Assembly (NCBI GenBank): GCA_019323355.1
Contig: JAHWHI010000062.1
Span: forward strand, 1-36,053
DNA length: 36,053 nt
Direction: 5' to 3'
From: Candidatus Woesearchaeota archaeon
GTDB lineage: Archaea > Nanobdellota > Nanobdellia > Woesearchaeales > WJKV01
Made by a program: the position numbers and the translations under genes. Under the pieces are notes generated by a model that did not search any database, was not told the DNA's origin, and saw only the letters and a list, made by a program, of their open reading frames with translations. Below are positions 22,812-31,209 of the stretch, one piece after another. The number at the start of each line of letters is the position of its first letter. Positions within the stretch are counted from its first letter, which is position 1.

Positions 22812-23015
22812 TCAGAACGGGTCAAGACCGTCGTAGAATTCAAGGTACCTGACAGCAGTCTTAATTTTTTCAAGCTGGCTACGTCTGCTCTCAGTCTCCC
22901 TGTCAACACTTTCCTTAATATCTAATAGATATCTGATCTCGTCTTCGAGTATATCAATCGGAACATCAGAAGCTGGAGAAGGGTCTTCTTCAATATCAGT
23001 AAAATATGGTCCCAT
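22812..23015 (-). CDS. Small coiled-coil protein downstream of the MaoC-like gene
   Basis: A 67-residue acidic protein: a short disordered start (FTDIEEDPSPASDVP), then one long charged helix (about 19-60, including DEIRYLLDIKESVDRETESR) able to form a coiled coil, ending EFYDGLDPF. No family recognised. It begins one base after the stop of the MaoC-like gene, with GGTG in the end of that gene as ribosome-binding site. The pairing suggests a partner or assembly factor for that protein. Confidence 0.65.
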   Translation of the reverse strand: MGPYFTDIEEDPSPASDVPIDILEDEIRYLLDIKESVDRETESRRSQLEKIKTAVRYLEFYDGLDPF

Positions 23016-23016
23016 C

Positions 23017-24129
23017 CTAGTTCACCTTTGTTGGATCTGGCACTGGCAGCAGCAGGATAGGTGCTTTGAATTTGTATAATACTTTTTCGTCAGCGTTTGT
23101 CACATACAAAATAACATCCTGCATTCTATCTGTGTCCTTGCTTCCTGGAAAGTAGAATGATTTCAGTGTGTCTCCGATATTAACCTTTCTTGCTCCACGG
23201 AACAAATTTACGATATAGAAAGAATAGATACCAGTTCCGAAATGTTTTTCACCTGCCGCTTCCAATTCAGTCTGCCTTTTCAAAAGAATCCGGCTGTTAG
23301 TAGAGACAACAGGGTACATGACAGGAAGATTATCTGCTGAGGAACCTATCATCCTCTGGAAGACTCTGTAATCTTCTTCAGATAATGTGACCTCATCAGT
23401 GCATAATGGTTCTCCTGGAGCAACTTCCTGCAGTGAAGGACTCTTAGGAAGCACCAGATCGTATTTGACTGTGATTGTACTTGGAGAATAACGCATTCCC
23501 TTTGCCAGTGCCATCTCTCTGTTCTTTACATGCACAAGATCACATCTGACTGTAAACTGACAGTTCTCATCTGTATTCTTTTCAAATTTGAAACTATCAG
23601 CATCAATTTGAAATTCTAGTTCCTCATCTGCAAAAAACTTATCCTTGAACTTGTATTTCAAGTAGCTCATGTATTTGTTCCGTATTGCAAACCAGCTGAA
23701 CAATCTTCTCAGTGGTTTTGGGATCCATGCATGATGCTCATCAAAATAAGTATTTACTTTTTCAAAATGATGCCTGTCAAAATATCCTGTAATCAGATGC
23801 TCTGCAAGAGATGCAATCAGGTTGCCCTGTACAATGGCCCTGTTTGTATACGGATTTGGATCAGTATGAACAATATTGTGGTCCCCTGTGATATCACTGA
23901 ACTTTAAGATGTCTTCAAGGGATGCTCTGCATCTAAAGGTCCCTTGCTCTAGATCAAGAACATAACGCTCTCTTAGATGCTCTGGAAATATGAATGTTGG
24001 TAGAAACTCTGGCACTTCATCTTCTAGTGGCAGTGTATCAGCTTCTCTTTGATGAAAATCCAGAAAAGCAGGAGCCACTCTAGGTCCTAAAACTGGTGCA
24101 TATTGTTCTATGTTAGGTTGAGGCGCCAT
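23017..24129 (-). CDS. MaoC-like double hot-dog protein
   Basis: A 370-residue protein. Residues about 75-115 hold a MaoC/R-hydratase signature, SDITGDHNIVHTDPNPY followed by AIVQGNLIASLAEHLI, which matches the hydratase motif with catalytic Asp and His. The second half (from about 240) looks like a second hot-dog domain, with SSADNLPVMYPVV and a late FRGARKVNIGDTL strand pair, as in two-domain enoyl-ACP/CoA hydratases. Those enzymes act on acyl thioesters; no fatty-acid genes are near, so the substrate is open. A TATA box (CTTTATAAATC, minus strand, 24155-24164) gives a near-leaderless start. The small coiled-coil gene follows. Confidence 0.75.
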   Translation of the reverse strand: MAPQPNIEQYAPVLGPRVAPAFLDFHQREADTLPLEDEVPEFLPTFIFPEHLRERYVLDLEQGTFRCRASLEDILKFSDITGDHNIVHTDPNPYTNRAIVQGNLIASLAEHLITGYFDRHHFEKVNTYFDEHHAWIPKPLRRLFSWFAIRNKYMSYLKYKFKDKFFADEELEFQIDADSFKFEKNTDENCQFTVRCDLVHVKNREMALAKGMRYSPSTITVKYDLVLPKSPSLQEVAPGEPLCTDEVTLSEEDYRVFQRMIGSSADNLPVMYPVVSTNSRILLKRQTELEAAGEKHFGTGIYSFYIVNLFRGARKVNIGDTLKSFYFPGSKDTDRMQDVILYVTNADEKVLYKFKAPILLLPVPDPTKVN

Positions 24130-24218
24130 TATAGAGTAATAAGTTTAGGGACGAGATTTATAAAGGTTTCGTGGCGAGAGAGGCAAGTTTATATATAAAT
24201 TGACAGAACCTTATACTT

Positions 24219-24941
24219 ATGGCAAATCCAAAGGTGCTGGTGGCATTTCCAACTTATGATGGGCAGAAATACTGCCTGGAGCCGTTCCTTGAAGGTATAA
24301 ATAATCTGGATTATGATAATTTTGACATTCTTGCTGTTGACAATTCTGAAACTGACGAATATTTCAAGCACCTGCAGAGCAAAGGTGTTCCAGCTATGCG
24401 GGATGCAAAAGAATATCCTGACAAGTTTGAGAAGATCAGGGGAAGCAGGAAGATGATAAAGAATATTTTTCTCAAAGGAGATTATCAGTATCTTCTTTAT
24501 CTGGATAGTGATGTGATTGTTCCGAAAGATGCAATCAAGCAACTGTTGTCAAGAAAAAAAGATATTGTCTCTGGAGTATATCTTAATGGAATGAGAATAA
24601 ATGGAAAACCAGGAGTATTTCCAGTGCTCTATGATTTTGTATCAGATGATCCAGAGGATAAGCGTGTCAAGCTTATGACAAGAAATGATGTCATGCCTGA
24701 GAAGTTCAAGGAGATCGCGTGCGGAGGGATGGGTTGTGTTTTAGTTTCAAGGGCAGTGCTTGTTGACACTACATTTGACAAGATCGAGAACACGACTGAT
24801 GATGTCAGCTTTTTCCTTGAAGCGAGAAAGCTCGGGTTCAGGGCATATGTGGACACTTCTGTGAAATGCAACCATATCAACTATCCGCTGGATGACAAAA
24901 GGAATATGTTCTTTGACTGGAACTACTATAAAAACAGATAA
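24219..24941 (+). CDS. GT-A fold glycosyltransferase (family 2-like)
   Basis: A 240-residue soluble protein with the GT-A pattern: VLVAFPTYDGQKYCLEPFL, FDILAVDNSETD (nucleotide-sugar site), a YLLYLDSDVIVPKDAIKQL stretch carrying the metal-binding DSD, and TTDDVSFFLEARKLGFRAYV followed by VKCNH, where the His would bind metal. It probably transfers a sugar to a glycan, lipid or protein at the cytosolic face; donor and acceptor are unknown. TATA TTTATATATAAA at about 24188-24198 lies 26 bp before the ATG. Confidence 0.88.
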   Translation: MANPKVLVAFPTYDGQKYCLEPFLEGINNLDYDNFDILAVDNSETDEYFKHLQSKGVPAMRDAKEYPDKFEKIRGSRKMIKNIFLKGDYQYLLYLDSDVIVPKDAIKQLLSRKKDIVSGVYLNGMRINGKPGVFPVLYDFVSDDPEDKRVKLMTRNDVMPEKFKEIACGGMGCVLVSRAVLVDTTFDKIENTTDDVSFFLEARKLGFRAYVDTSVKCNHINYPLDDKRNMFFDWNYYKNR

Positions 24942-24972
24942 ATATATATAGAAGAAATTCTTAATACACTTT

Positions 24973-25302
24973 ATGAACAAAAGAGGTGCGCATTATACTG
25001 TATTTGTGCTTGTCATCCTATTCATATTTGTCATAATATTTTCTGCGATTATCTTGGTGCCAGAAAACACAATGACTGGCAAAAGCATAGCAGCCCTTGA
25101 AGCGTACGGATGTTTTGATTCTGATGAAGGCGGGGATATTTTCACAGCAGGGGTTGTGACATACAGTGAAGGAGATGTTGTGAAGAAAGCTTATGATGAA
25201 TGTGAAGGAAATACATTGATCGAATATTCCTGCGAGAAGAATTATGTTGTGGCAACAGAGAAAGCTTGCGAGAATGTCTGTGTTAACGGAGCATGCGTAT
25301 AA
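24973..25302 (+). CDS. Single-pass membrane protein with extracellular Cys-rich domain
   Basis: A 109-residue protein starting MNKRGAHYTVFVLVILFIFV: a short positive cytosolic end followed by a hydrophobic segment (about 8-30), then an extracellular domain of about 75 residues with six cysteines (CFD, DECEG, YSCEK, KACENVCVNGACV). The MNKRG start and small Cys-rich ectodomain occur repeatedly in DPANN genomes. Function unknown. TATA ATAAATATATATAG at 24940-24953 fits a leaderless start. It ends base-to-base against the convergent YkgJ-like gene. Confidence 0.78.
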   Translation: MNKRGAHYTVFVLVILFIFVIIFSAIILVPENTMTGKSIAALEAYGCFDSDEGGDIFTAGVVTYSEGDVVKKAYDECEGNTLIEYSCEKNYVVATEKACENVCVNGACV

Positions 25303-25644
25303 TTATTTGAACTTCTTATTTTTCTTCAGCCATCTGTCATAATCTTCAACAGTCCGGAACATGAACTTGACTTCTTCTATGTTTTTTTCACAGTCTTTCA
25401 TAGAATAAACTTTGCAGATCGGCGGGCGTCTATCATAAATCGCACATTTCCCGTCCTTGCCGCGATGCTCGCAGGGAAAGGGAATTTGCACTAACCAGGT
25501 ATCCTCATTGTCAATATACACAGAAATTCCTTTGTGGTACAAATACCAGCGGATATTCTCAAAATCTTCCTTTAATCTTGGAGTCTCTATGTCGATCGCT
25601 ATTGTTTTGCAGCACTCGCCGTCACATTCTTCGCAGGTTATCAT
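25303..25644 (-). CDS. YkgJ-family cysteine-cluster protein
   Basis: A 113-residue protein beginning MITCEECDGECCKTIAI (CxxCxxxCC) and later containing PCEHRGKDGKCAIYDRRPPIC, the pattern of the YkgJ/UPF0153 group, whose cysteines are thought to bind zinc or an Fe-S cluster. The role of the family is not established. A TATA-like CTTTTTATAC at about 25667-25676 supports the ATG at 25644. Confidence 0.88.
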   Translation of the reverse strand: MITCEECDGECCKTIAIDIETPRLKEDFENIRWYLYHKGISVYIDNEDTWLVQIPFPCEHRGKDGKCAIYDRRPPICKVYSMKDCEKNIEEVKFMFRTVEDYDRWLKKNKKFK

Positions 25645-25689
25645 TTTTCAAATAAGATCATTGATTTGTATAAAAAGTTTGTTATTCTT

Positions 25690-26649
25690 CTACTTGTAGA
25701 AGAAAGTATACTTGTATTCTTTTACAACATCTATTATACTTATTCTCTGGATTATATCTGAATAATTATCCATTAGATATTGCATAAGTTTCCTGAAATC
25801 AGCTTCATTCTCAAATTCAAATTCGGGCTCGAGATCCCATTCGCTTATCACCCTAAGATTGTGTATCACATTTGGATTCTTCTTCAGGTCGTTCCAGAGC
25901 AGTTTTAATCTGTCATTATCAGGATTTTTCAGATAGATGAAAGTCTTGAAAAAATTCAGGCCGAGTTTTTCATAGTCAATGATCAACCTGAAATTAAGGA
26001 TGACCTGTTCTTTCAATAGCTTGCGTATCCTGTTCGCAACTACTTTGACAGAGGTGTTTGTTTTTTTTGCAATGTCAAGAGCAGAAAGCCTTGAATTTCC
26101 TGAAAGCACTCTTAATATTTTCAGATCAGTATCATCAAGTTTTGCAGGCTTAGTGTCAATTGGCTTACGGAATTCTGTTCTTTGCTTATTGACAAGAAAA
26201 TTTCTAGGCAGAGAATAATAATTATCCAACACAGAAACAGCCTTTGCTGCTATTATCTTGTTTCCAAGGCTCATTATCTTATCTTTGATAAGATTAAGTT
26301 CCATTAGATCTTTAACAGTGCTTGAAATCATGCAATCCCACTCCCCTCTGCAGCTGGCGATCCAGATGACCTGTGGAATTGTTTTCACTTTCTTATAGAA
26401 TTCTTCTTCTGTCTTTAGGGGTATTCCGTTAAATTTTAAGCATATCTTAAAGTGGACGAGGTCCAGCTTGAAAAAATTAGGCAGTGCGTGATAGCCTGTG
26501 ATTATTCCGTTATTCTCAAGCCTTTTGACCCTATAATGGACAACCTCTGTGCTGAGCCCTACATTCTTTCCTATATGAGAATAGCTTGCTCTTGCGTTCT
26601 TGTCAAGTTCATATAGTATCTTCCTATCCTTTTTATCCAAAACAATCAT
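25690..26649 (-). CDS. Tandem Lrp/AsnC-family transcription regulator
   Basis: A 319-residue protein made of two Lrp-like halves. The first starts LDKKDRKILYELDKNARASYSHI with a winged HTH (about 5-50, recognition helix STEVVHYRVKRLENNGII) and an alpha-beta RAM-like domain to about 150. The second starts DDTDLKILRVLSGNSRLSAL at about 172 with another HTH (SVKVVANRIRKLLKEQVI) and RAM-like region. Single Lrp proteins are about 150 residues, so this is an in-frame duplication acting as a pseudo-dimer. It is divergent from a LivJ-like binding protein across 120 bp of AT-rich DNA, which suggests it senses an amino acid and controls that gene (inference). Confidence 0.88.
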   Translation of the reverse strand: MIVLDKKDRKILYELDKNARASYSHIGKNVGLSTEVVHYRVKRLENNGIITGYHALPNFFKLDLVHFKICLKFNGIPLKTEEEFYKKVKTIPQVIWIASCRGEWDCMISSTVKDLMELNLIKDKIMSLGNKIIAAKAVSVLDNYYSLPRNFLVNKQRTEFRKPIDTKPAKLDDTDLKILRVLSGNSRLSALDIAKKTNTSVKVVANRIRKLLKEQVILNFRLIIDYEKLGLNFFKTFIYLKNPDNDRLKLLWNDLKKNPNVIHNLRVISEWDLEPEFEFENEADFRKLMQYLMDNYSDIIQRISIIDVVKEYKYTFFYK

Positions 26650-26769
26650 ATTTTTTAATAAAAAGACAATATTATATAAAAATGTTTCTAAATATTAAAA
26701 ATTCTAATAATAAGTTTTAATAATTCTCCCAAAAATAGTAACTGCATAGTAATTAACAGGAGGATTAAA
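26650..26769. promoter_or_regulatory. Divergent regulatory region between the Lrp-like and binding-protein genes
   Basis: Very AT-rich. On the minus strand TTTTTATATAATA (about 26670-26681) is 26 bp before the regulator ATG. On the plus strand CAGGAGGATTAAAATG provides a strong ribosome-binding site for the lipoprotein. Several AATATTaaaa/TTCTAATAATA-like stretches could be Lrp-type sites, but no single clear palindrome stands out. Confidence 0.5.
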
Positions 26770-27879
26770 ATGAAGAAACTCATAATTGTTTGTTTGATGA
26801 TTGCCCTTGTCCTAATAGCTGGGTGCGGGCCAATGACAGGAAGTTCTGTCAAAGAGGATTCAGTAAAGATAGGTGCTGTGCTTCCTTTGACAGGGGATGC
26901 TGCTTCTTATGGAGAGGCTGCAAGAAACGCAATGACATTAGCTGCTGATGAGATCAATGCAAAAGGCGGTGTCAGAGGAAAGAAGATAAAACTGATCTTC
27001 GAAGATAATATGCTCGATGCAAGCACTTCGCTGACAGCAGTCAACAAATTGATTGAGATAGACCAAGTAACTGGACTTGCTTCATTATCAAGCGCGAATA
27101 CTGTAGTGATATGTCCAGTAGCAGAAGAAAAAAAAGTTCCATTGATGACAATTGGGACCAGTGATGCTATAACAACCAAATGCGGAGACTTTACTTTCAG
27201 AGTCACTTCTCCAGACAGTTTTCAGGGGCTGAAGATGCTCGAGACTGTACAGGAGATGGGGCTGAAAAGAATAGCAGTCGCATTTGTCAATGACGAATAC
27301 GGTGTTGGTCTTTCAAGAACACTACTGGAGAAACAAAAAGATTTCGGAATCGAGATAGTTGCTGTTGAATCTTTTGAGGTTGGAGAGATTGATCTGAGAA
27401 CCCAGCTGATAAAGATCAAAGAGAAAAAGCCTGACGCGATCCTGCTGATTCCAATTCTTGCAGAAGGGATACGTTTTGTTGTGCAGGCAAAAGAATTAGG
27501 CATTGACATACCGATAATCAGCGGAGAGGCGATCAAGGACGACTCTTTTTTTGAAGGAACTGGAAGCGCGTCTGACGGCATATATGTAACGTTCTTTGCA
27601 GAGAACAAAGATCAATTAGGAAAAGACTTCAAGGCAAAGTACGATGCAAGGTTCGGAAAAGAAGCGTCTGACATTTTCGCAGACTTTTACTACGACATTA
27701 TCTACCTTTTCGCAGATGCAATGGAAAGAAGCGGATTTGACAGGGAAGACATAAAGAATGCGCTCTACACAGCAGAGCTTGACGGCGCGTCTGGATACAA
27801 CAAATTCGACCAGAACGGAGATGTTGCAAAGCCTTTCGCACTGTTCAAGGCAGAGAACGGAGAGTTCGTAGAACAATAG
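26770..27879 (+). CDS. ABC-type substrate-binding lipoprotein, LivJ-like
   Basis: A 369-residue protein with a lipoprotein signal (hydrophobic 4-18, LIAGC lipobox, Cys19) and a Peripla_BP_6/LivJ-type domain: KIGAVLPLTGDAASYGEAARNA as seen in part (GAVLPLTGDAASYGEA), ADEINAKGGVRGKKI, IGTSDAITT, AVAFVNDEYGVGLSR, and ADFYYDIIYLFADAMERSG. These proteins bind branched-chain amino acids, amides or similar for a LivHMGF transporter. No permease or ATPase gene is adjacent, so it is an orphan here; it may serve a transporter encoded elsewhere or a receptor. CAGGAGGA lies at ideal spacing before the ATG. Divergent tandem Lrp gene upstream. Confidence 0.92.
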   Translation: MKKLIIVCLMIALVLIAGCGPMTGSSVKEDSVKIGAVLPLTGDAASYGEAARNAMTLAADEINAKGGVRGKKIKLIFEDNMLDASTSLTAVNKLIEIDQVTGLASLSSANTVVICPVAEEKKVPLMTIGTSDAITTKCGDFTFRVTSPDSFQGLKMLETVQEMGLKRIAVAFVNDEYGVGLSRTLLEKQKDFGIEIVAVESFEVGEIDLRTQLIKIKEKKPDAILLIPILAEGIRFVVQAKELGIDIPIISGEAIKDDSFFEGTGSASDGIYVTFFAENKDQLGKDFKAKYDARFGKEASDIFADFYYDIIYLFADAMERSGFDREDIKNALYTAELDGASGYNKFDQNGDVAKPFALFKAENGEFVEQ

Positions 27880-27910
27880 ATTTTATTTTTTCTTTTTTAC
27901 TTATTATTTA
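27880..27910 (+). terminator. T-rich termination tract after the binding-protein gene
   Basis: ATTTTATTTTTTCTTTTTTACTT-like sequence directly after the stop on the plus strand, typical of archaeal termination. Confidence 0.5.
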
Positions 27911-27930
27911 CTTATTCTAAAGAAAAGAAT

Positions 27931-28002
27931 AGCCCCGCGCGGATTCGAACCGCGGTCACCGGCTCCAAAGGCCAGTATGATTGGCCACTACACCACGGGG
28001 CT
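27931..28002 (-). tRNA. tRNA-Gln (anticodon UUG)
   Basis: Minus-strand 72-nt cloverleaf: acceptor AGCCCCG pairs with CGGGGCT, T-arm GCGGTTCGAATCCGC, anticodon arm CTGGC-CTTTGGA-GCCGG with loop CUUUGGA, so the anticodon is UUG. No intron; CCA is not encoded. A TATA box (CTTTTTATACAG, minus strand, about 28025-28036) lies about 26 bp upstream. Confidence 0.92.
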
Positions 28003-28059
28003 GTATTGATTAGAAGGAACAGAACTGTATAAAAAGGTTACGATAAATAAAAAGAAAAA

Positions 28060-29322
28060 TTAGCCTTCTGGCCATGCGAATGGAGCCAAGTATTCTTCTA
28101 TTGTCTCGGGTCTTCTCAATAGAGCGATTGAACCATCTTCCCTTAGCATGACTTCACCGCACCTTAATTTGCCGTTATAGTTCGAACCCATAGGCCTTCC
28201 ATGGGCACCTGTATCGTAGATGAACACAATATCTCCGCGTTCCATTACAGGCAGGGTCCTGTCAACAGCGAACTTGTCGCAGTTCTCACACAAGGAGCCA
28301 GTGACATCAACCATTTTCTGTCGAGATTTATTATCTTTCCCAAGTACAGTTATGTGATGGTAACAGTCAGGTCCGTATGCTCCAGGCCTTGCAAAGTCAG
28401 CCATGCACGCATCAAGCCCAACATAAGTTTTATGTTTCTCAGCAACATGTCTCACAGTGGTTGCAAGCCATGCATGAGGTCCTGTCATGACTCTTCCACA
28501 TTCCATGACAATCCTTGGGAGTTTGATACCCGTACCTTCAAACCTGTTTTGGTAAATCTTCTTAATTTCGCCTGCAACAAATTCAATATCAACTTCTTCT
28601 TGTTCAGGTCTGTAAGGAACTCCAACTCCCCCTCCCAAGTTGATAAAGTCAAATTCTATCCCGACTGCTCCTGACAATTCAACAACAAGATCAATAAGCA
28701 TTCTTCCTGTCTCAACAAAGTAATTTGCATTAAGTTCGTTTGAGGCAACCATTGTATGGAGCCCGAATCTTTTTGATCCAGCTTCTTTCATTCTTCTATA
28801 GGCTTCAAAAATTTGTTTTCTTGTCAATCCATATTTTGCTTCAACCGGATCACCTATGATTGCATTGCCTGTTCTTTCTTTTCCAGGGTTGAACCTGAAA
28901 CAGATTGTCTCTGGAACTCCAACATCATTGAGGAGTATCGGTATATGCTCTATATCGTCAAGATTGATTATTGCGCCCATCTCATTGGCTTTTCTGAATT
29001 CTTCTGTAGGTGTGTCATTAGATGTGAATATTGCATTAGGCCCAGTAATACCAACTCGTTCTGACATAATCAACTCAGGCATCGAACTGCAATCAGTTCC
29101 TGCGCCTTCTTCTGCGAACATTGAAAGAATTATTGGAAGAGGAGCTGCCTTTACTGCAAAATAATTCTTGAATCCTCCGGGGACCCATGAAAACGCAGTA
29201 TTGAACCTTCTAATTGTTCCTCTCATGCCTTTTTCATGGTATATATTGATTGGCGTAGGATATCTTTCAAGCATATCCCCCAATCTTTCTATTATTTCAC
29301 CAGGGACTTTTTTTACAACCAT
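28060..29322 (-). CDS. lysA: Diaminopimelate decarboxylase
   Basis: Decarboxylates meso-diaminopimelate to lysine, a fold-type III PLP enzyme. The roughly 420-residue protein has the PLP lysine in YFAVKAAP (residue 58), a GTDCSSMPEL motif, the FINLGGGVGVPY phosphate-binding loop, ECGRVMTGP, and the substrate-site CENCDKF and GAHGRPMGSNYNG. The ATG at 29322 lies eight bases after a GGGGG site; the GTG at 29328 is too close to it. It starts just after the dapL stop and shares its message. Confidence 0.93.
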   Translation of the reverse strand: MVVKKVPGEIIERLGDMLERYPTPINIYHEKGMRGTIRRFNTAFSWVPGGFKNYFAVKAAPLPIILSMFAEEGAGTDCSSMPELIMSERVGITGPNAIFTSNDTPTEEFRKANEMGAIINLDDIEHIPILLNDVGVPETICFRFNPGKERTGNAIIGDPVEAKYGLTRKQIFEAYRRMKEAGSKRFGLHTMVASNELNANYFVETGRMLIDLVVELSGAVGIEFDFINLGGGVGVPYRPEQEEVDIEFVAGEIKKIYQNRFEGTGIKLPRIVMECGRVMTGPHAWLATTVRHVAEKHKTYVGLDACMADFARPGAYGPDCYHHITVLGKDNKSRQKMVDVTGSLCENCDKFAVDRTLPVMERGDIVFIYDTGAHGRPMGSNYNGKLRCGEVMLREDGSIALLRRPETIEEYLAPFAWPEG

Positions 29323-29324
29323 TT

Positions 29325-30629
29325 TCACAGCCCCCTTATCCGTTCTGCTGCTTTTTCCACATTCTCTCTGCTCTGGAAGGCGCTGAATCTTATGTAGCCT
29401 TCTCCGCCAAAACCTTTTCCTGGTGTACAGACGATATATTTTCTTTCAAGCATGTCCTGAAAATATGCCCATGAATCATCTCCGACCCTGGCCCAGACAT
29501 AAGGAGCATTTATTCCTCCAAAAACAGGAGCACCTGTTTCCTCGAGAGCTTTTCTTATTATCCCTGCATTTTCCATGTAAAAATCTAGTATCTGCTGTGA
29601 GGCTTCTATTCCTTCAGGTGTCAGTGCTGCGATTCCTGCTGCCTGCGAGACATTGTTCGCACCATTAAATTCTGTGCACATTCTCTTGTTCCAGGCCCAA
29701 TTCAAGGTAAAATTTGCAGGCTTGTCTGTATTCTCAGTTTCAAGAGATTTTGGAACAACAGTCCAACCAAGCCTCACTCCTGTGAATCCGAATTGCTTTG
29801 AGAAGCTTCCAATCTCAATTGCACATTTTTCTGCATCATTTATCTCATAGATTGAGCGAGGTATTCCTTTTTCCGAGATAAAGCTTTCATATGCACTGTC
29901 ATAAATAATGATAGCTCCGTTCTGCATAGCCCATCTAACCGCACCCTCGAGCTGTTCTGTTGTTGCAGCTGCGCCTGTAGGGTTGTTCGGCGAACAGATG
30001 TATAATAGATCTGCTTTTACCCCAGAAAGATCCGGAAAGAAATCATTCTCTGGAGTGCATTCAAGATAAATTAATCCTGGAAATCTTCCTGTTGCACTAT
30101 TGACTTTTTTTGTTCTGCCAGCAATAACATTGCTTCCTTCGTAAACGGGATATGCCGGACATTGAAGAGCGATCCTTGAATCAAGAGAAAATATTTTTTG
30201 TATCGCTGCAGAATCACATTTTGCTCCGTCACTTACAAAAATCTCATCTGCGCCATAGACCCCCCCATATTTAACTTCACTTATCATCTCTCTCAACAAT
30301 CTGTTTCCTTGCTCAGCACCATAACCATTGAACCTGTCAAGTCCTGCTTCATGAAGCAGGTATCTTATTTTTCTTTTCGTAGGGTCTACTATTTTTCGGA
30401 TTTCAGATAGAGGATAACCCCGTCTATGACTAAGCCTCGTTGCTGCATCTGCCATGGCAGCTGTGATTATCCTAGGCAATGGTTCTGTCACATCTCCTAT
30501 GCCCATCCGTATAATATCTGTTTTAGCATCTGGATGCTCAAGGACAAATGCTGCTGTCCTGTCAGCAATCTCCTTAAATAAATAAGATTCACCTTCAAAT
30601 TTTCTGAAATTTTCATTAATTTTTACCAT
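29325..30629 (-). CDS. dapL: LL-diaminopimelate aminotransferase
   Basis: Converts tetrahydrodipicolinate directly to LL-diaminopimelate, the short route to DAP and lysine. The 434-residue protein has the DapL start (MVKINENF, YLFKEI), IIRMGIGDVTEPLP, NGYGAEQGNRLLREMI, VSDGAKCDSA, CSPNNPTGAA, and the PLP-lysine segment GSFSKQFGFTGVRLGW. An insertion of about 25-30 residues (around 90-120, GYPLSEIRKIVDPTKRKIRY) between the ligand loop and GYG makes it longer than the usual 405-415. A GGAGGGAGAG ribosome-binding site precedes the ATG, with a TATA-like element about 55-65 bp upstream. It heads a two-gene unit with lysA; dapA, dapB and dapF are not here. Confidence 0.93.
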   Translation of the reverse strand: MVKINENFRKFEGESYLFKEIADRTAAFVLEHPDAKTDIIRMGIGDVTEPLPRIITAAMADAATRLSHRRGYPLSEIRKIVDPTKRKIRYLLHEAGLDRFNGYGAEQGNRLLREMISEVKYGGVYGADEIFVSDGAKCDSAAIQKIFSLDSRIALQCPAYPVYEGSNVIAGRTKKVNSATGRFPGLIYLECTPENDFFPDLSGVKADLLYICSPNNPTGAAATTEQLEGAVRWAMQNGAIIIYDSAYESFISEKGIPRSIYEINDAEKCAIEIGSFSKQFGFTGVRLGWTVVPKSLETENTDKPANFTLNWAWNKRMCTEFNGANNVSQAAGIAALTPEGIEASQQILDFYMENAGIIRKALEETGAPVFGGINAPYVWARVGDDSWAYFQDMLERKYIVCTPGKGFGGEGYIRFSAFQSRENVEKAAERIRGL

Positions 30630-30740
30630 ATCTCTCCCTCCAGCTATTTTTATTCCTAAATTTTGAAAGGGGAGATACTAAGAAGAATATAAGTGTTTTG
30701 CAAATTGCGTTACTACGAATTTAGACGAATTTTCTTAATA

Positions 30741-31178
30741 TCATTCGCCTAATTTATTCATCTGCTTCACCCTTCTCCTATGTCTCTCTTCCTTTGAGAA
30801 GGGTGTTGCAAGGAAAGTTTCAACGATCTTGGGGATCTCGTCTTCTTCAGTATAATCTGCGCCTATTGCCAGGACATTCGCATCATTGTGCTCGCGTGCT
30901 GCTTTTGCTTCTTTGACAGACCTGCACACTGCTGCCCGTACGCCTTTGAATTTATTCGCGACCATTGCCATGCCAATGCCGGATCTGCAAACCAGAATAC
31001 CTTTCCAGTCTGGATGCTCTTTTACATCTTTTCCAATCCGAGCAGAAAATTCAGGATAATCACAGGATTCACCAGAGTAACAGCCGATATCTTCGTACTC
31101 TTCACCAAGCTCATCAAGCTGGTCCTTGATCTTTTTCTTTAATTCAAATCCGCCATGGTCAGAACCAATAACTATCAT
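30741..31178 (-). CDS. rpiB: Ribose-5-phosphate isomerase B
   Basis: A 145-residue enzyme interconverting ribose and ribulose 5-phosphates. The MIVIGSDHGGFELKKKIK start, CDYPEFSARIG, ILVCRSGIGMAMVANKFKG (catalytic Cys kept, CGTG replaced by CRSG) and REHNDANVLAIGAD are typical of RpiB/LacAB. A TATA-like ATTTAAATAC lies about 26 bp before the ATG, so the message is leaderless. With Rpe and Prs it completes a ribulose 5-phosphate to PRPP route. Confidence 0.92.
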   Translation of the reverse strand: MIVIGSDHGGFELKKKIKDQLDELGEEYEDIGCYSGESCDYPEFSARIGKDVKEHPDWKGILVCRSGIGMAMVANKFKGVRAAVCRSVKEAKAAREHNDANVLAIGADYTEEDEIPKIVETFLATPFSKEERHRRRVKQMNKLGE

Positions 31179-31209
31179 AAAGAAAAAAATAGAATGCTTG
31201 TATTTAAAT

